NCBI GenBank assembly: GCA_965198795.1
Contig: OZ240674.1
Span: 1,364,001 to 1,428,000 of the forward strand
DNA from: G965198795 sp965198795
GTDB lineage: Bacteria > Pseudomonadota > Alphaproteobacteria > Rhodospirillales > Casp-alpha2
Length of the DNA: 64,000 nucleotides
Direction: 5' to 3'
Shown here: positions 15,450-23,672 of the stretch, in pieces
How positions within the stretch are numbered: the first letter of the stretch is position 1
Layout of the letters: every line of letters starts with the position of its first letter
Notes under the pieces: model-generated
What the model saw: the letters and a program-made list of their open reading frames with translations, nothing else
Database searches by the model: none
What the model was told of the DNA's origin: nothing
Translations under genes and position numbers: made by a program

Positions 15450-15576
15450 ACAGGAACACGACCGGCGGATCACGACACGGATCAGAAAGGCCATGACGCA
15501 AGCCAAACATCGCAACTTGCTCACGGGCATTGCCGAAGTGGATGAAACCCGCATCGGCGGGAAACCGCCCGCGTGA
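15450..15576 (+). pseudogene. Second ISXO2-type transposase scrap
   Basis: An open stretch reads RITTRIRKAMTQAKHRNLL then TGIAEVDETRIGGKP and stops at 15576. The AEVDETxIGGKP motif is the start of the ISXO2 catalytic domain of a different subgroup from the two longer remnants, on the opposite strand. Only about 40 codons are recognisable. Confidence 0.6.
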
Positions 15577-15595
15577 GGGCGGCGGTAAAGAGGAG

Positions 15596-16333
15596 TCACC
15601 GCCCTCCGGCGATGGGAAGAACCGTTCCCGTCACATAGGACGCCGCGTCGGTGCAAAGCCAGTAAATTCCCTCGGCCACCTCGTCCACCATGCCAATGCG
15701 CCCCTGGGGCACCTCCCATTTCATGCTTTCGAAGCGCTTGACGATCCGCCCCTTTCGCGCCATGTCGGTCAGCGTGTAACCGGGCGCGACGGCGTTGACC
15801 CGGACACCCTCTTCGCCAACTTCCCAAGCCAATCCGGTCGTCAACACGTCGAGCGCCCCCTTCAACGCGGCGTAATCCACCCACTGATCGGGTCCGCCCC
15901 GTTTGGTCGCCGTGGAGGACAGATTGACGATGGCGCCGCCAGCGCCGCCGTGTTTCGTAGACATGCGCTTGACCGCCTCGCGGCAGAAAACGGCCGGTCC
16001 CATGAAATTCACGCGGCAGAGGTTTTCCAAAGTCCGCCAATCAACCTGTTCCAGGCGGCGTTTTTCCCCCGTGACGGCGGCGTTGTTCACGAGCGCGTTC
16101 AAGCGAACGCCCTCTTCGTCCAAGCGGGCGAACAGTTCCAGGATCGCGCTTTCCGATCCGTTGTCGCAGACATAGGCGCCGGCACCCGTCCGCCTCGAGA
16201 CGTCCAACGCCGCCCCATGATTGGACGCATAAGTGAACAGCACCCGCCATCCCGCGCCGGCGAACCGGCGGACGGCGGCCTCGCCGATACCCCGCGAGCC
16301 GCCGGTTATCAGCACTGTCTTTTTGTCGTTCAC
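15596..16333 (-). CDS. SDR family NAD(P)-dependent oxidoreductase
   Basis: 245 aa, standard size for classical short-chain dehydrogenases. The cofactor motif TGGSRGIG is at residues 10-17, NNAA at about 87-90, the catalytic serine in VNLSSTATK, and the YAALK catalytic Tyr-Lys pair at about 158-162. The product would oxidise or reduce a hydroxyl/keto group with NAD(P)H; substrate unknown. TGTVLPIAGG at the C-terminus is normal. It is alone on this strand, with mobile debris on one side and a divergent DUF3179 gene on the other. Confidence 0.88.
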   Translation of the reverse strand: MNDKKTVLITGGSRGIGEAAVRRFAGAGWRVLFTYASNHGAALDVSRRTGAGAYVCDNGSESAILELFARLDEEGVRLNALVNNAAVTGEKRRLEQVDWRTLENLCRVNFMGPAVFCREAVKRMSTKHGGAGGAIVNLSSTATKRGGPDQWVDYAALKGALDVLTTGLAWEVGEEGVRVNAVAPGYTLTDMARKGRIVKRFESMKWEVPQGRIGMVDEVAEGIYWLCTDAASYVTGTVLPIAGGR

Positions 16334-16500
16334 AGCCCGGCTTTCTTCCGAAGTATCTCCCCTGATATTCCCTCTAACACCCTTTCGCGCATCAACGGAA
16401 TGTGTTTTGCTGGTAAATAGGTGGAAACCGGCGCCATCCTCGAACTGGCTTTTCGTGACTCCTCATGACTCTGGTCCAATTCATTCGGGGAGAAGTTTTC

Positions 16501-17925
16501 ATGGCGTCCAAGCTCTTGAAATCGATTGCCGCCGTAGGCGTTATGGCGGCGGCCGTTCTAACGCCCTTCTCACTGGCGGCGACGGGCGTTCAAACCACCA
16601 CGGACGACGATCCGAACCTGCCGGCCAAGGTGTCGGCCGCAAGCTGGAACCTGGTTCTGGGCGGCGCGCCGGAAGCGGAAGAAGCGGCGGCGTTCCTGGA
16701 CAAGCGCGGCGGGAAGGACGTCCTCGCCACCGTCATCCTCGCCATGCGTTACAACGCCCCCGCGCTGCATACGGCCATCGCGCTGTTCAACAATCTGAGC
16801 GGCGCCCAGGCGGGCGATTGGTTCGACGCCCAACTCTATCTGGAGAACAATCCCCAGATCGTCCCGCACGAGAGCTACCGCGGCGTTAAGCTGTTCGTGC
16901 TCTCGCGTATAGACCCCAACTTCATTCAGTTCCTGGGCGGCGAGCGCTCCAACCCGGAGAAGATGGGCGTCCGTCTGGAAGAAATCGTGTGGGGCGGCGT
17001 TCGGGCAGACGGCATTCCGCCGCTGGACGATCCAAAGCTGATCAAGGCCGGGGAAGCCGATTATCTGCTCGACGACGACGAGGTTTTCGGCGTCAAGATC
17101 AATGGTGACGCCCGGGCTTATCCGCTGCGGATCATGGGCTGGCATGAGATGTTCAACGAGACCATCGGCGGCGTGCCGGTCGCGTTGGCCTATTGCACGC
17201 TCTGCGGCGCCGGAATTCTATACGAGACCGCCATTGACGGCCACAAGACGCCCTTCAGGTTCGGCTCGAGCGGCTTGCTCTATCGCTCCAACAAACTGAT
17301 GTTCGACCGTCACACGTTCTCGCTTTGGAACCAGTTCACCGGGAAACCGGTCAACGGCCCGCTGCTGAACTCCGGGATTGAGTTGAGAGTCCGCCCCGTC
17401 GCCGTCACGTCCTGGGCGAAGTGGAAAAAGAAAAACCCGGACACCAAGGTGCTCTCGCTGGAGACGGGTCACTCGCGCGACTACGGATCCGGCGCCGTCT
17501 ATCGGGACTACTTCGCCTCGCCGGACCTGATGTTCCCGGCGGCCGTCAGGAATGAGACGGTCGTGAAGCGGAAGGATTATGTCTTCGGCATGCGCTCCGG
17601 CGACGCAAAAAAAGCCTGGCCGCTGCGCCTGTTCAAGGGCGGCAATGTGATCAACGACACCTTTGGCGATGACGCCGTCGTTCTGATCGGTGATGAAGAA
17701 ACCCGCACGGTCCGGGCGTACTTCTCCGGCGGGAAATCTTTCGGCAAAGGGCCCGGCGGCGGCGCCGTCAAAGGGCCCGGCGGCGGCCTCTGGGAGATCA
17801 CGGAGGAAGCCATCGTCGGACCAAAAGGCGAAAAACTGAAGCGCGCGCCGGGGGCCGTTTCCTATTGGTTCGCCTTTGAAAATCATTACGGCGAGAACGC
17901 GGAACTGGCCGGCGCTCCCGGTTAG
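16501..17925 (+). CDS. Exported DUF3179 family protein
   Basis: 474 aa from ATG at 16501, chosen because GGGGAGAAG sits just upstream and the next residues form a clean signal peptide (KSIAAVGVMAAAVLTPFSLAA). An upstream ATG at 16465 would bury that signal. The body matches DUF3179: RIMGWHEMFNETIGGVPVALAYCTLCGAG with the paired cysteines, FGSSGLLYRSNKLMFDRHTFSLWNQFTG, and SRDYGSGAVYRDYF. Function unknown; presumed periplasmic or secreted. An eight-residue duplication (KGPGGGAV then KGPGGGLW, 24-bp period at 17746-17787) lies near the C-terminus. Confidence 0.85.
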   Translation: MASKLLKSIAAVGVMAAAVLTPFSLAATGVQTTTDDDPNLPAKVSAASWNLVLGGAPEAEEAAAFLDKRGGKDVLATVILAMRYNAPALHTAIALFNNLSGAQAGDWFDAQLYLENNPQIVPHESYRGVKLFVLSRIDPNFIQFLGGERSNPEKMGVRLEEIVWGGVRADGIPPLDDPKLIKAGEADYLLDDDEVFGVKINGDARAYPLRIMGWHEMFNETIGGVPVALAYCTLCGAGILYETAIDGHKTPFRFGSSGLLYRSNKLMFDRHTFSLWNQFTGKPVNGPLLNSGIELRVRPVAVTSWAKWKKKNPDTKVLSLETGHSRDYGSGAVYRDYFASPDLMFPAAVRNETVVKRKDYVFGMRSGDAKKAWPLRLFKGGNVINDTFGDDAVVLIGDEETRTVRAYFSGGKSFGKGPGGGAVKGPGGGLWEITEEAIVGPKGEKLKRAPGAVSYWFAFENHYGENAELAGAPG

Positions 17926-17987
17926 GCCGGTTTTGCGCGAGTTCAGATGGATGTGAGACACTTTGCCGGGGTGAGGGCGCTCTCACT

Positions 17988-18006
17988 GTCATTCCCGCGC
18001 GGGCGG
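17988..18006. repeat. REP-like intergenic GC palindrome, copy A
   Basis: GTCATTCCCGCGCGGGCGG downstream of the DUF3179 gene. It shares the GTCATTCCCGCG core with copies near 28.5, 56.1 and 59.3 kb, all intergenic. The CCCGCGCGGG centre is palindromic. Confidence 0.6.
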
Positions 18007-18157
18007 CAAGGGCGCCCGCCGCCAGAGCCAAGCCGCCTGAAACATTACACAGGTTAATTTACCCGGTTGCGTGACAGCGCGTTATCCGCGTTTTAAGCAA
18101 AAATTAACAGTCAAGGTTCAAGCTTTACTTTAGTATGAATCCAGAAAGGAAGTCACA

Positions 18158-19648
18158 ATGGATTTAAATATCCTGAGAGCGGCGTACTTGCCCGGAATTT
18201 CCTCAAAATCTCAGGGCGGCGCAACAGCGCAAAATCAAAACGACGCGACGGCGCGAAATCAGAACGTTCCCGGAAACGGAAACCCCTTATGGGGCGACGG
18301 CGTGAGTCTGTCGCCGAGCCTGCGAAATCTGTTGAACTCCCCGATCAATTTAAGCGGCGACTGGACGGATCGTTTTAATGTGGCGTCTCAACTTCTAGGG
18401 GCGTCGTCATTTGTTGAATTAGGGGCGGCGAAGTTTAAAAGCAGGGAAAATACGGCGCTTCAGAACGCGGTGCACTTAAACATGGTGTACAATTCTCATG
18501 CAAGCGGCCACGCTTTTCACGCGACCGGCCGCAATCTTGAATACCTTGATGAGATCGCCAAAGCGTTCAGCGGCATGATAAACGCGCTTAAATCATTAAA
18601 GGACGCCGGCGAAGATGAGATATCCGCGCTTGCGTTTGAGTTTGAGGAAGACGCGGAGCGCGCCGCCTGGTATGCGGAGGCGGCCGTTGAGGAGTTTGGC
18701 GCGGCCCTGAACAGTCTGGGTCTGGATGCGGAAGCAAGCTCCGCAGGCCAGGCGGTTCGGGATTCATCCAAGTTCGCGAACACAATTCTGAATAAGGATT
18801 ACTCACACGATGAATTCAAGGCGATGGAGGAAAGGCTCAAAACGGCGTTTAAAGGCGATGCGGAAGCCATACGCTCCGAAGCCGATGATGTATTGAACCA
18901 GTTTTTTTCCGATGAGGTGTTCAGCGGCGGAAAACTTGATCCGAACGCGCTTGGCATGACCGGCGGCAATTTCGCCGAATTGGCGAATGACCCCGAAAAA
19001 TTGCAAAAAACCTTGACGACGCTCGAATCCACGCTCGGCGAAGTGAAAAAAACCATCGTTTCCCAGGGTGAGCACTATAAGGAACTGAAACGCGCGAATG
19101 AATATTATGAACGCTCGCTGAACGAATTTGACGAGGGCCGCTATGGCGTCCAGGCTCTGGAAGATCTACGGCTCGCCGTGGAACAGTATTCGCTTAGGGA
19201 AAAAGTCAATTTCGTTGGCGACTTCTGGGCGGAACAGATTGAAAAAAACCGCGACAGGAACATCCTGGAATGGCTGGAGAAAGTGAAGAACGGGCTGGAT
19301 GACGGCGAGGAATACGAGTCCCTTGAAAAAGACAAGGGAAATGAACGGATATTCGACAATATCCGCGCCCTGGAGGAACGAACGCGGCAACCTGAAAGTG
19401 ACGCCGGAGAAGACGCAAATCCGGATCAGGAGCGCGAGGCGTTGACTGATGAGGCGAAGCGGCAACGCGAGGCTTTCATTGAGGATGTGGAGGCGCGCGA
19501 GGCGCTCATTGACGAGGTGCTGAACCTGATACTCAATTCAGGAATTGCGTATAAAACAGGGGCGTTTGGCGAGAGTGACGGCGTCCTTGTCGAAAATTTC
19601 AACGACCTGATTTCCTACCGGCCCGCAGCCGGACAAACCGGACAGTAA
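18158..19648 (+). CDS. Unrecognised 496-aa helical protein
   Basis: No family recognised. A convincing gene: GAAAGGAAG lies seven bases before the ATG and the frame is long and clean. The N-terminal 60 residues are Q/N/A-rich with a degenerate repeat (ATAQNQND, ATARNQNV), followed by SPSLRNLLNSPINLSGDWTD. Residues about 120-460 are predicted almost all helical and very acidic, with heptad-like stretches (KNGLDDGEEYESLEKDK, DEAKRQREAFIEDVEAREAL), so coiled coils are likely. No signal peptide, transmembrane segment or cysteine-rich motif is seen. The base composition is visibly less GC-rich than neighbours, suggesting horizontal origin. It stands alone, upstream of a restriction-modification gene on the same strand. 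Confidence 0.7.
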   Translation: MDLNILRAAYLPGISSKSQGGATAQNQNDATARNQNVPGNGNPLWGDGVSLSPSLRNLLNSPINLSGDWTDRFNVASQLLGASSFVELGAAKFKSRENTALQNAVHLNMVYNSHASGHAFHATGRNLEYLDEIAKAFSGMINALKSLKDAGEDEISALAFEFEEDAERAAWYAEAAVEEFGAALNSLGLDAEASSAGQAVRDSSKFANTILNKDYSHDEFKAMEERLKTAFKGDAEAIRSEADDVLNQFFSDEVFSGGKLDPNALGMTGGNFAELANDPEKLQKTLTTLESTLGEVKKTIVSQGEHYKELKRANEYYERSLNEFDEGRYGVQALEDLRLAVEQYSLREKVNFVGDFWAEQIEKNRDRNILEWLEKVKNGLDDGEEYESLEKDKGNERIFDNIRALEERTRQPESDAGEDANPDQEREALTDEAKRQREAFIEDVEAREALIDEVLNLILNSGIAYKTGAFGESDGVLVENFNDLISYRPAAGQTGQ

Positions 19649-20015
19649 TCTCCCGGACGCAATCGCAAGAAAAAACGGCGGAGGCGGCCGTCCGGCCGCA
19701 CTTCGTGTATTGCCATGGAGTGGCGTCAACCGGCTCCGTCATGCCGTGTGGGCCGTATGAGCCGTATGAATTTCCCGGCATTGAAAAACGATTGGACTCA
19801 CACGCCTGAACACCGCCGCCGGACCGGTGTGCGCCTTGCGGACCTTTCCATCCAGACGTGAGCTGATTTGAAAAGCGGTCCGTTGTATCCGGCGACGTAT
19901 CCGGTGACGGCGCGGGCGGGCGTGGAGGCGATCGTGAACGAAGAAGCCGTTTGCGGCGCGCGGCGAAACAGTTTATCGGGTTACGCTAATTTTTGTCTGA
20001 GCGCCGAGTCTTTCC
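19649..20015. other. Gene-free interval with hairpin and short duplications
   Basis: No gene supported. A GCGGCC-GTCC-GGCCGC hairpin at 19684-19699 may end transcription of the 496-aa gene, although no T run follows. Short direct duplications occur: GCCGTATGA twice near 19751-19767 and a near-repeated GTATCCGGYGAC at about 19885-19908. Confidence 0.5.
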
Positions 20016-20109
20016 ATGGCCTTGTGTCCTGTTGAAAAGTTTGCGGAAACCCTGCAATCCAAATTCGCCTTGCCGGGGCCGGCGTCGCCGGAAGACCAAC
20101 TCAAGCCCG

Positions 20110-20137
20110 CCGTCGCTGACCTGCCGTCGCTGACCTG
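20110..20137 (+). repeat. 14-bp perfect tandem duplication that breaks the RM gene
   Basis: CCGTCGCTGACCTG occurs head to tail at 20110-20123 and 20124-20137. It shifts the frame by two bases. Perfect identity of the copies implies a recent event or a reversible slip site; loss of one copy would restore a single long reading frame. Confidence 0.95.
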
Positions 20138-20545
20138 ATCGAGCAACTTGGCGCCCGGTTCGGAACATCCGTCGAAAGCCTCACGGAAACGCATTTATCC
20201 GAACACAAGGTCCGCCCCGACATCGCCATTTACACCGGCGGCCTAATTTGCGGATATATTGAACTGAAAGCGCCCGGCCTTGGGGCCGACGCGCCCAAAT
20301 TCAAGGAAAAGCGCAACAAGGAACAGTGGAATAAGCTGAAAGGTCTTCCCAACCTGATCTATACCGATGGCCGGGAATGGGCGCTGTACCGGCATGGAGA
20401 GCGCCAAGGCCCCATCATACGATTTCACGACGACCCCACGGATGCGGGCCAAGCCGCCGTCAACGAGAACGACGCCCGTTCACTCAAAAAGATCATACAG
20501 GATTTCCTGCGCTGGCGGCCGGTCATCCCCCACTCGCCCTCGCCC

Positions 20546-23386
20546 TTGGCGGAATATCTGGCCCCCCTGGCGCGGTTTCTGCGCGGCGAGGTGGAGGCGG
20601 CCTTGGCGACGCCGGGGTCGAACATCGAGGCCCTGGCCAACGAATGGCGCGGCTACTTTTTCCCCGACGCCGATGACGCGCAATTCGCCGACGCCTACGC
20701 CCAGACCGTGACCTACGCCATGCTGCTGGCCCGGCTTTCGGGCGCCGAAAGGCTCGACCCCGCCGAAGCGGCCAAGACGCTGGACAAGGGCAACCGCCTG
20801 CTAGCGCGTGCCTTGGAACTGTTGGGGCAACCTGACGCGCGTCGGGAATTGCGCCTGGGATTCGAGATGCTGCAACGGTCGCTGGAAGCCCTGGACCCCC
20901 ACGATTTCCTGAAATCCAGACCCGATCTGTGGCTGTATTTTTACGAAGATTTCCTTGCCCGTTACGACCCCAAGCTGCGCAAGGACCACGGGGTCTATTA
21001 CACGCCCCGCGAGGTTGTCGAACTACAGGTGCGGCTGGTGGCCGAATTGCTGGAAACACGGTTCGGCAAGACGCTGGGGTTCGCCGACGACGGCGTGGTC
21101 TTTCTCGACCCGGCGGTCGGCGCCGGGGCCTACCCCGTCGCCGCGGTCAGGCACGGCCTGGAAAAGGTGCGCGCCCGTTCGGGCGAGGGCGCCGTCGCGG
21201 GCCGGGCGGCGCAAATGGCGCAAAACATGCACGGGTTCGAGGTTCTCGTCGGTCCCTACGCCGTCGCCCACCTGCGTCTCAGCCAGACTCTGGAAGGCGC
21301 GGGCGCGACGATCCCCGGCCGCCTGAAACTCTACCTCGCCGACGCCCTGGCCAGCCCCAACAAGGCCCCGCCGGGCGGCCTCGACCTGACGCACAAACTG
21401 TTGGTGGAGGAACACGAGGCCGCCCGCCAGGTCAAGAACCATGGGGATATTCTGGTCTGTCTGGGCAATCCGCCCTATGACCGCCAGCACATTGACGAAG
21501 GCGACGCGGCCACCCGGCGCAAAGGCGGCTGGGTGCGTTTCGGGGACCAGATCACGGGCGGTGCCCGGCAGGAAAAACAGCGCGAAAGCCCCATCCTCGC
21601 GGATTTTACCGGCCCGGTCTCGGCGGCGGGGAAAGGTAATTACATCGCCAATTTGTATAACGATTATGTCTATTTCTGGCGCTGGGCCTTGTGGCGTCTG
21701 TTCGAACAACAGGACACCGGCGGCGTCGTCAGCTTCATCACCGCGTCCAGTTACCTTTCGGGGCCGGGCTTCGCCGGGATGCGCGAGGTCATGCGCCGGA
21801 CCTTCGACGATCTGTGGATTCTCGACCTTGGCGGCGACAATCTGGGAACCCGGAAAACGCCCAATGTCTTCGCCATCCGCACCCCCCAAGGCTGCGAGGC
21901 ACGTCCAGTGGATGGCCGGAAAACGCCCAATGTTTTCGCCATCCGCACCCCCGTGTGCATCGCCGTCGGCGTCCGGTCGGGGTCAGAGAAAGGCGGGGAC
22001 GAAACCCCGGCGCGGGCGCGGTACGCCAAAATCACCGGTGAAAGCCGAGAGGCCAAGCTGGAACAACTGGCGGCGCTGGAGGATTTTTCGGCGATGACAT
22101 GGCGGGACTGCCCCGATGGCTGGCATGACCCGTTCCTGCCCGCCCAAAAAAATGGCTTCTTTGACTGGCCGGAACTCCATCGTCTATTTCCCTTGAGCCT
22201 TCCCGGTGCAAAATTTCACCGCACGTGGCCCATCGGGGAAACAGAGGACCTTCTTAAAGAGAGATGGCAAAAGCTGTGCGCCGCTGACATTAAATCAAGG
22301 AAGGAATATTTTCATGTTACGGGAGATGGTAAGGCAACCAAAAAAGTAAGCAACAAGTACCTGCCCGGATATGACAGGCCGTCAATCGCATCAATGGCGG
22401 CGGATGACCCTCCGCCGAACCCGATCCCCTATGGGTTCAGGTCATTTGACAGACACCATGCCCTGTATGATTCCCGGCTTGGTGATTTCATCAGGCCGCC
22501 ATTGGGCGGGGTCCACGGCGCAAAGCAGGTTTATATGACGTCCCTATTTTCGGAAAACCTCGGGCGCGGTCCGGGCGTCACCGCGTCAGCCGCCATACCC
22601 GACCTACACCACTTCTGTGGCCGGGGCGGCAAGGACGTCATCCCCCTGTTTCGCGACGCCGACGCGACGGAAACCAACATCACCGATGGTCTGCTTGATA
22701 TTCTCGCCCGCGCATACGGGCGCGCGCCCTCGGCTTATGACCTGGCCACCTATGTCTACGCCGTCCTCGGCGGGCAGTCCTATACAAAACGCTTCTGGAG
22801 CGAACTGGAAACGCCGGGGGCGCGGGTTCCTCTGACCAAGGACGGCGCGGTCTTCGCCGCCGCCGTGAAGCTAGGCGAGCGGCTGATCTGGCTGCATACC
22901 TACGGCGAACGGTTTCGGGGGGACGGGCGCGGCAATCGGGTTCCGACGGGTACGGCGAAGAACCTGAAAGGCGTGTCGTCCGAGCCGGAAAACTACCCGG
23001 AGGACTACGCCTGGAATCCCGAAACGCGGGAAATCCGCGTCGGCGGCGGGACGTTCGGCCCCGTCGCGCCCGACGTCTGGGCGTTCGAGGTGTCGGGCCT
23101 GAAGGTCGTGCAGTCCTGGCTGGACTATCGCATGAAAAAGCGCGCGGGCAAGAAATCCTCGCCCCTTGACGACATCCGCCCGGCGTACTGGACCGCCCGC
23201 ATGACCGACGAGTTTCTGGAACTGCTGTGGGTGCTGGAGGCGGCACTGGACATGAAACCGGAACTCTCGGCGATTCTGGACCGCGTTGTGGCGGGGCCGT
23301 GCTTCACGGCGGATGAATTGCCCACGCCGACGGACGCGGAACGCAAGGCCCCGGCGGCGCCAGCCGGGACGGGCGCGCTGCTGTGA
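20546..23386 (+). CDS. N6-adenine methyltransferase part of the split RM gene
   Basis: 946 aa from TTG at 20546, though the frame is open from 20112 and the true gene probably began at 20016. Methylase motif I is FLDPAVGAGAYP at about residue 187 and the adenine-specific motif IV is LGNPPYDRQ at about residue 308. An upstream HGVYYTPREVVELQV stretch is the typical helix before the methylase fold. The C-terminal third resembles the target-recognition part of type IIG/ISP enzymes (SALYD-like HALYDSRLGD, RFWSELETPG, TYGERFRGDG). An in-frame 66-bp duplication repeats RKTPNVFAIRTP. Translation of this part alone would leave a methylase without the nuclease. Confidence 0.75.
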   Translation: MAEYLAPLARFLRGEVEAALATPGSNIEALANEWRGYFFPDADDAQFADAYAQTVTYAMLLARLSGAERLDPAEAAKTLDKGNRLLARALELLGQPDARRELRLGFEMLQRSLEALDPHDFLKSRPDLWLYFYEDFLARYDPKLRKDHGVYYTPREVVELQVRLVAELLETRFGKTLGFADDGVVFLDPAVGAGAYPVAAVRHGLEKVRARSGEGAVAGRAAQMAQNMHGFEVLVGPYAVAHLRLSQTLEGAGATIPGRLKLYLADALASPNKAPPGGLDLTHKLLVEEHEAARQVKNHGDILVCLGNPPYDRQHIDEGDAATRRKGGWVRFGDQITGGARQEKQRESPILADFTGPVSAAGKGNYIANLYNDYVYFWRWALWRLFEQQDTGGVVSFITASSYLSGPGFAGMREVMRRTFDDLWILDLGGDNLGTRKTPNVFAIRTPQGCEARPVDGRKTPNVFAIRTPVCIAVGVRSGSEKGGDETPARARYAKITGESREAKLEQLAALEDFSAMTWRDCPDGWHDPFLPAQKNGFFDWPELHRLFPLSLPGAKFHRTWPIGETEDLLKERWQKLCAADIKSRKEYFHVTGDGKATKKVSNKYLPGYDRPSIASMAADDPPPNPIPYGFRSFDRHHALYDSRLGDFIRPPLGGVHGAKQVYMTSLFSENLGRGPGVTASAAIPDLHHFCGRGGKDVIPLFRDADATETNITDGLLDILARAYGRAPSAYDLATYVYAVLGGQSYTKRFWSELETPGARVPLTKDGAVFAAAVKLGERLIWLHTYGERFRGDGRGNRVPTGTAKNLKGVSSEPENYPEDYAWNPETREIRVGGGTFGPVAPDVWAFEVSGLKVVQSWLDYRMKKRAGKKSSPLDDIRPAYWTARMTDEFLELLWVLEAALDMKPELSAILDRVVAGPCFTADELPTPTDAERKAPAAPAGTGALL
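21850..21953 (+). repeat. 66-bp-period in-frame duplication in the methylase
   Basis: CCGGAAAACGCCCAATGT with its following bases starts at 21850 and again at 21916, with one difference (TCTTC versus TTTTC), so RKTPNVFAIRTP occurs twice 22 residues apart. Normal relatives would pass directly from LGTRKTPNVFAIRTP to the next strand. It keeps the frame but inserts 22 residues in the methylase domain. Confidence 0.85.
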
Positions 23387-23450
23387 CAATCATGGAAAAA
23401 GACGGCGGCGCAACACCCTGATCTGTCCGGCTCGCTGCCCGACTCACTGT

Positions 23451-23474
23451 CCGGCTAACTGGCCGGCTAACTGG
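23451..23474 (+). repeat. 12-bp tandem duplication downstream of the RM gene
   Basis: CCGGCTAACTGG occurs twice head to tail in a gene-free stretch (23387-23672) that also holds partial repeats of CTGTCCGGCT and GGGCGTCC. Nothing else recognisable is there. Confidence 0.85.
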
Positions 23475-23672
23475 CCGCCGCGCCAAGCGCTCAAGCGTTC
23501 AAGCGCGTCCCTGTTATGAAGGGCTGTGGAATACTTCTCAACGCCCGTCGTGACGCCTTATGAACCCGGGCGTCCCCAAGCGTCCCCGGGCGTCCAGGCG
23601 GCGTTCTCTGATCGCGAGGCCGCGATCAATGTTTAAGAGTCAAAACGGGCGGAAAAAGGCGGAGAGCGGGCG

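Larger units (their letters stand above)
20016..23386 (+). pseudogene. Type IIG/ISP-like restriction-modification gene, frameshifted by a 14-bp tandem duplication
   Basis: ATG at 20016 starts ALCPVEKFAETLQSKFALPG and runs to KPAVADLPSLT, then TGA. The 14-base unit CCGTCGCTGACCTG is present twice (20110-20123, 20124-20137). Removing one copy reads straight through as AVADLIEQLGARFG, then RPDIAIYTGGLICGYIELKAPG (a PD-(D/E)xK nuclease motif: D, then ExK) and on into the methylase domain with no further break, giving about 1,118 aa. Such enzymes combine cleavage and adenine methylation in one chain. As sequenced, nuclease and methylase are in different frames. No convincing start lies between 20138 and 20545 in the downstream frame except TTG at 20546. 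Could be a phase-variable switch or plain decay. Confidence 0.85.
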
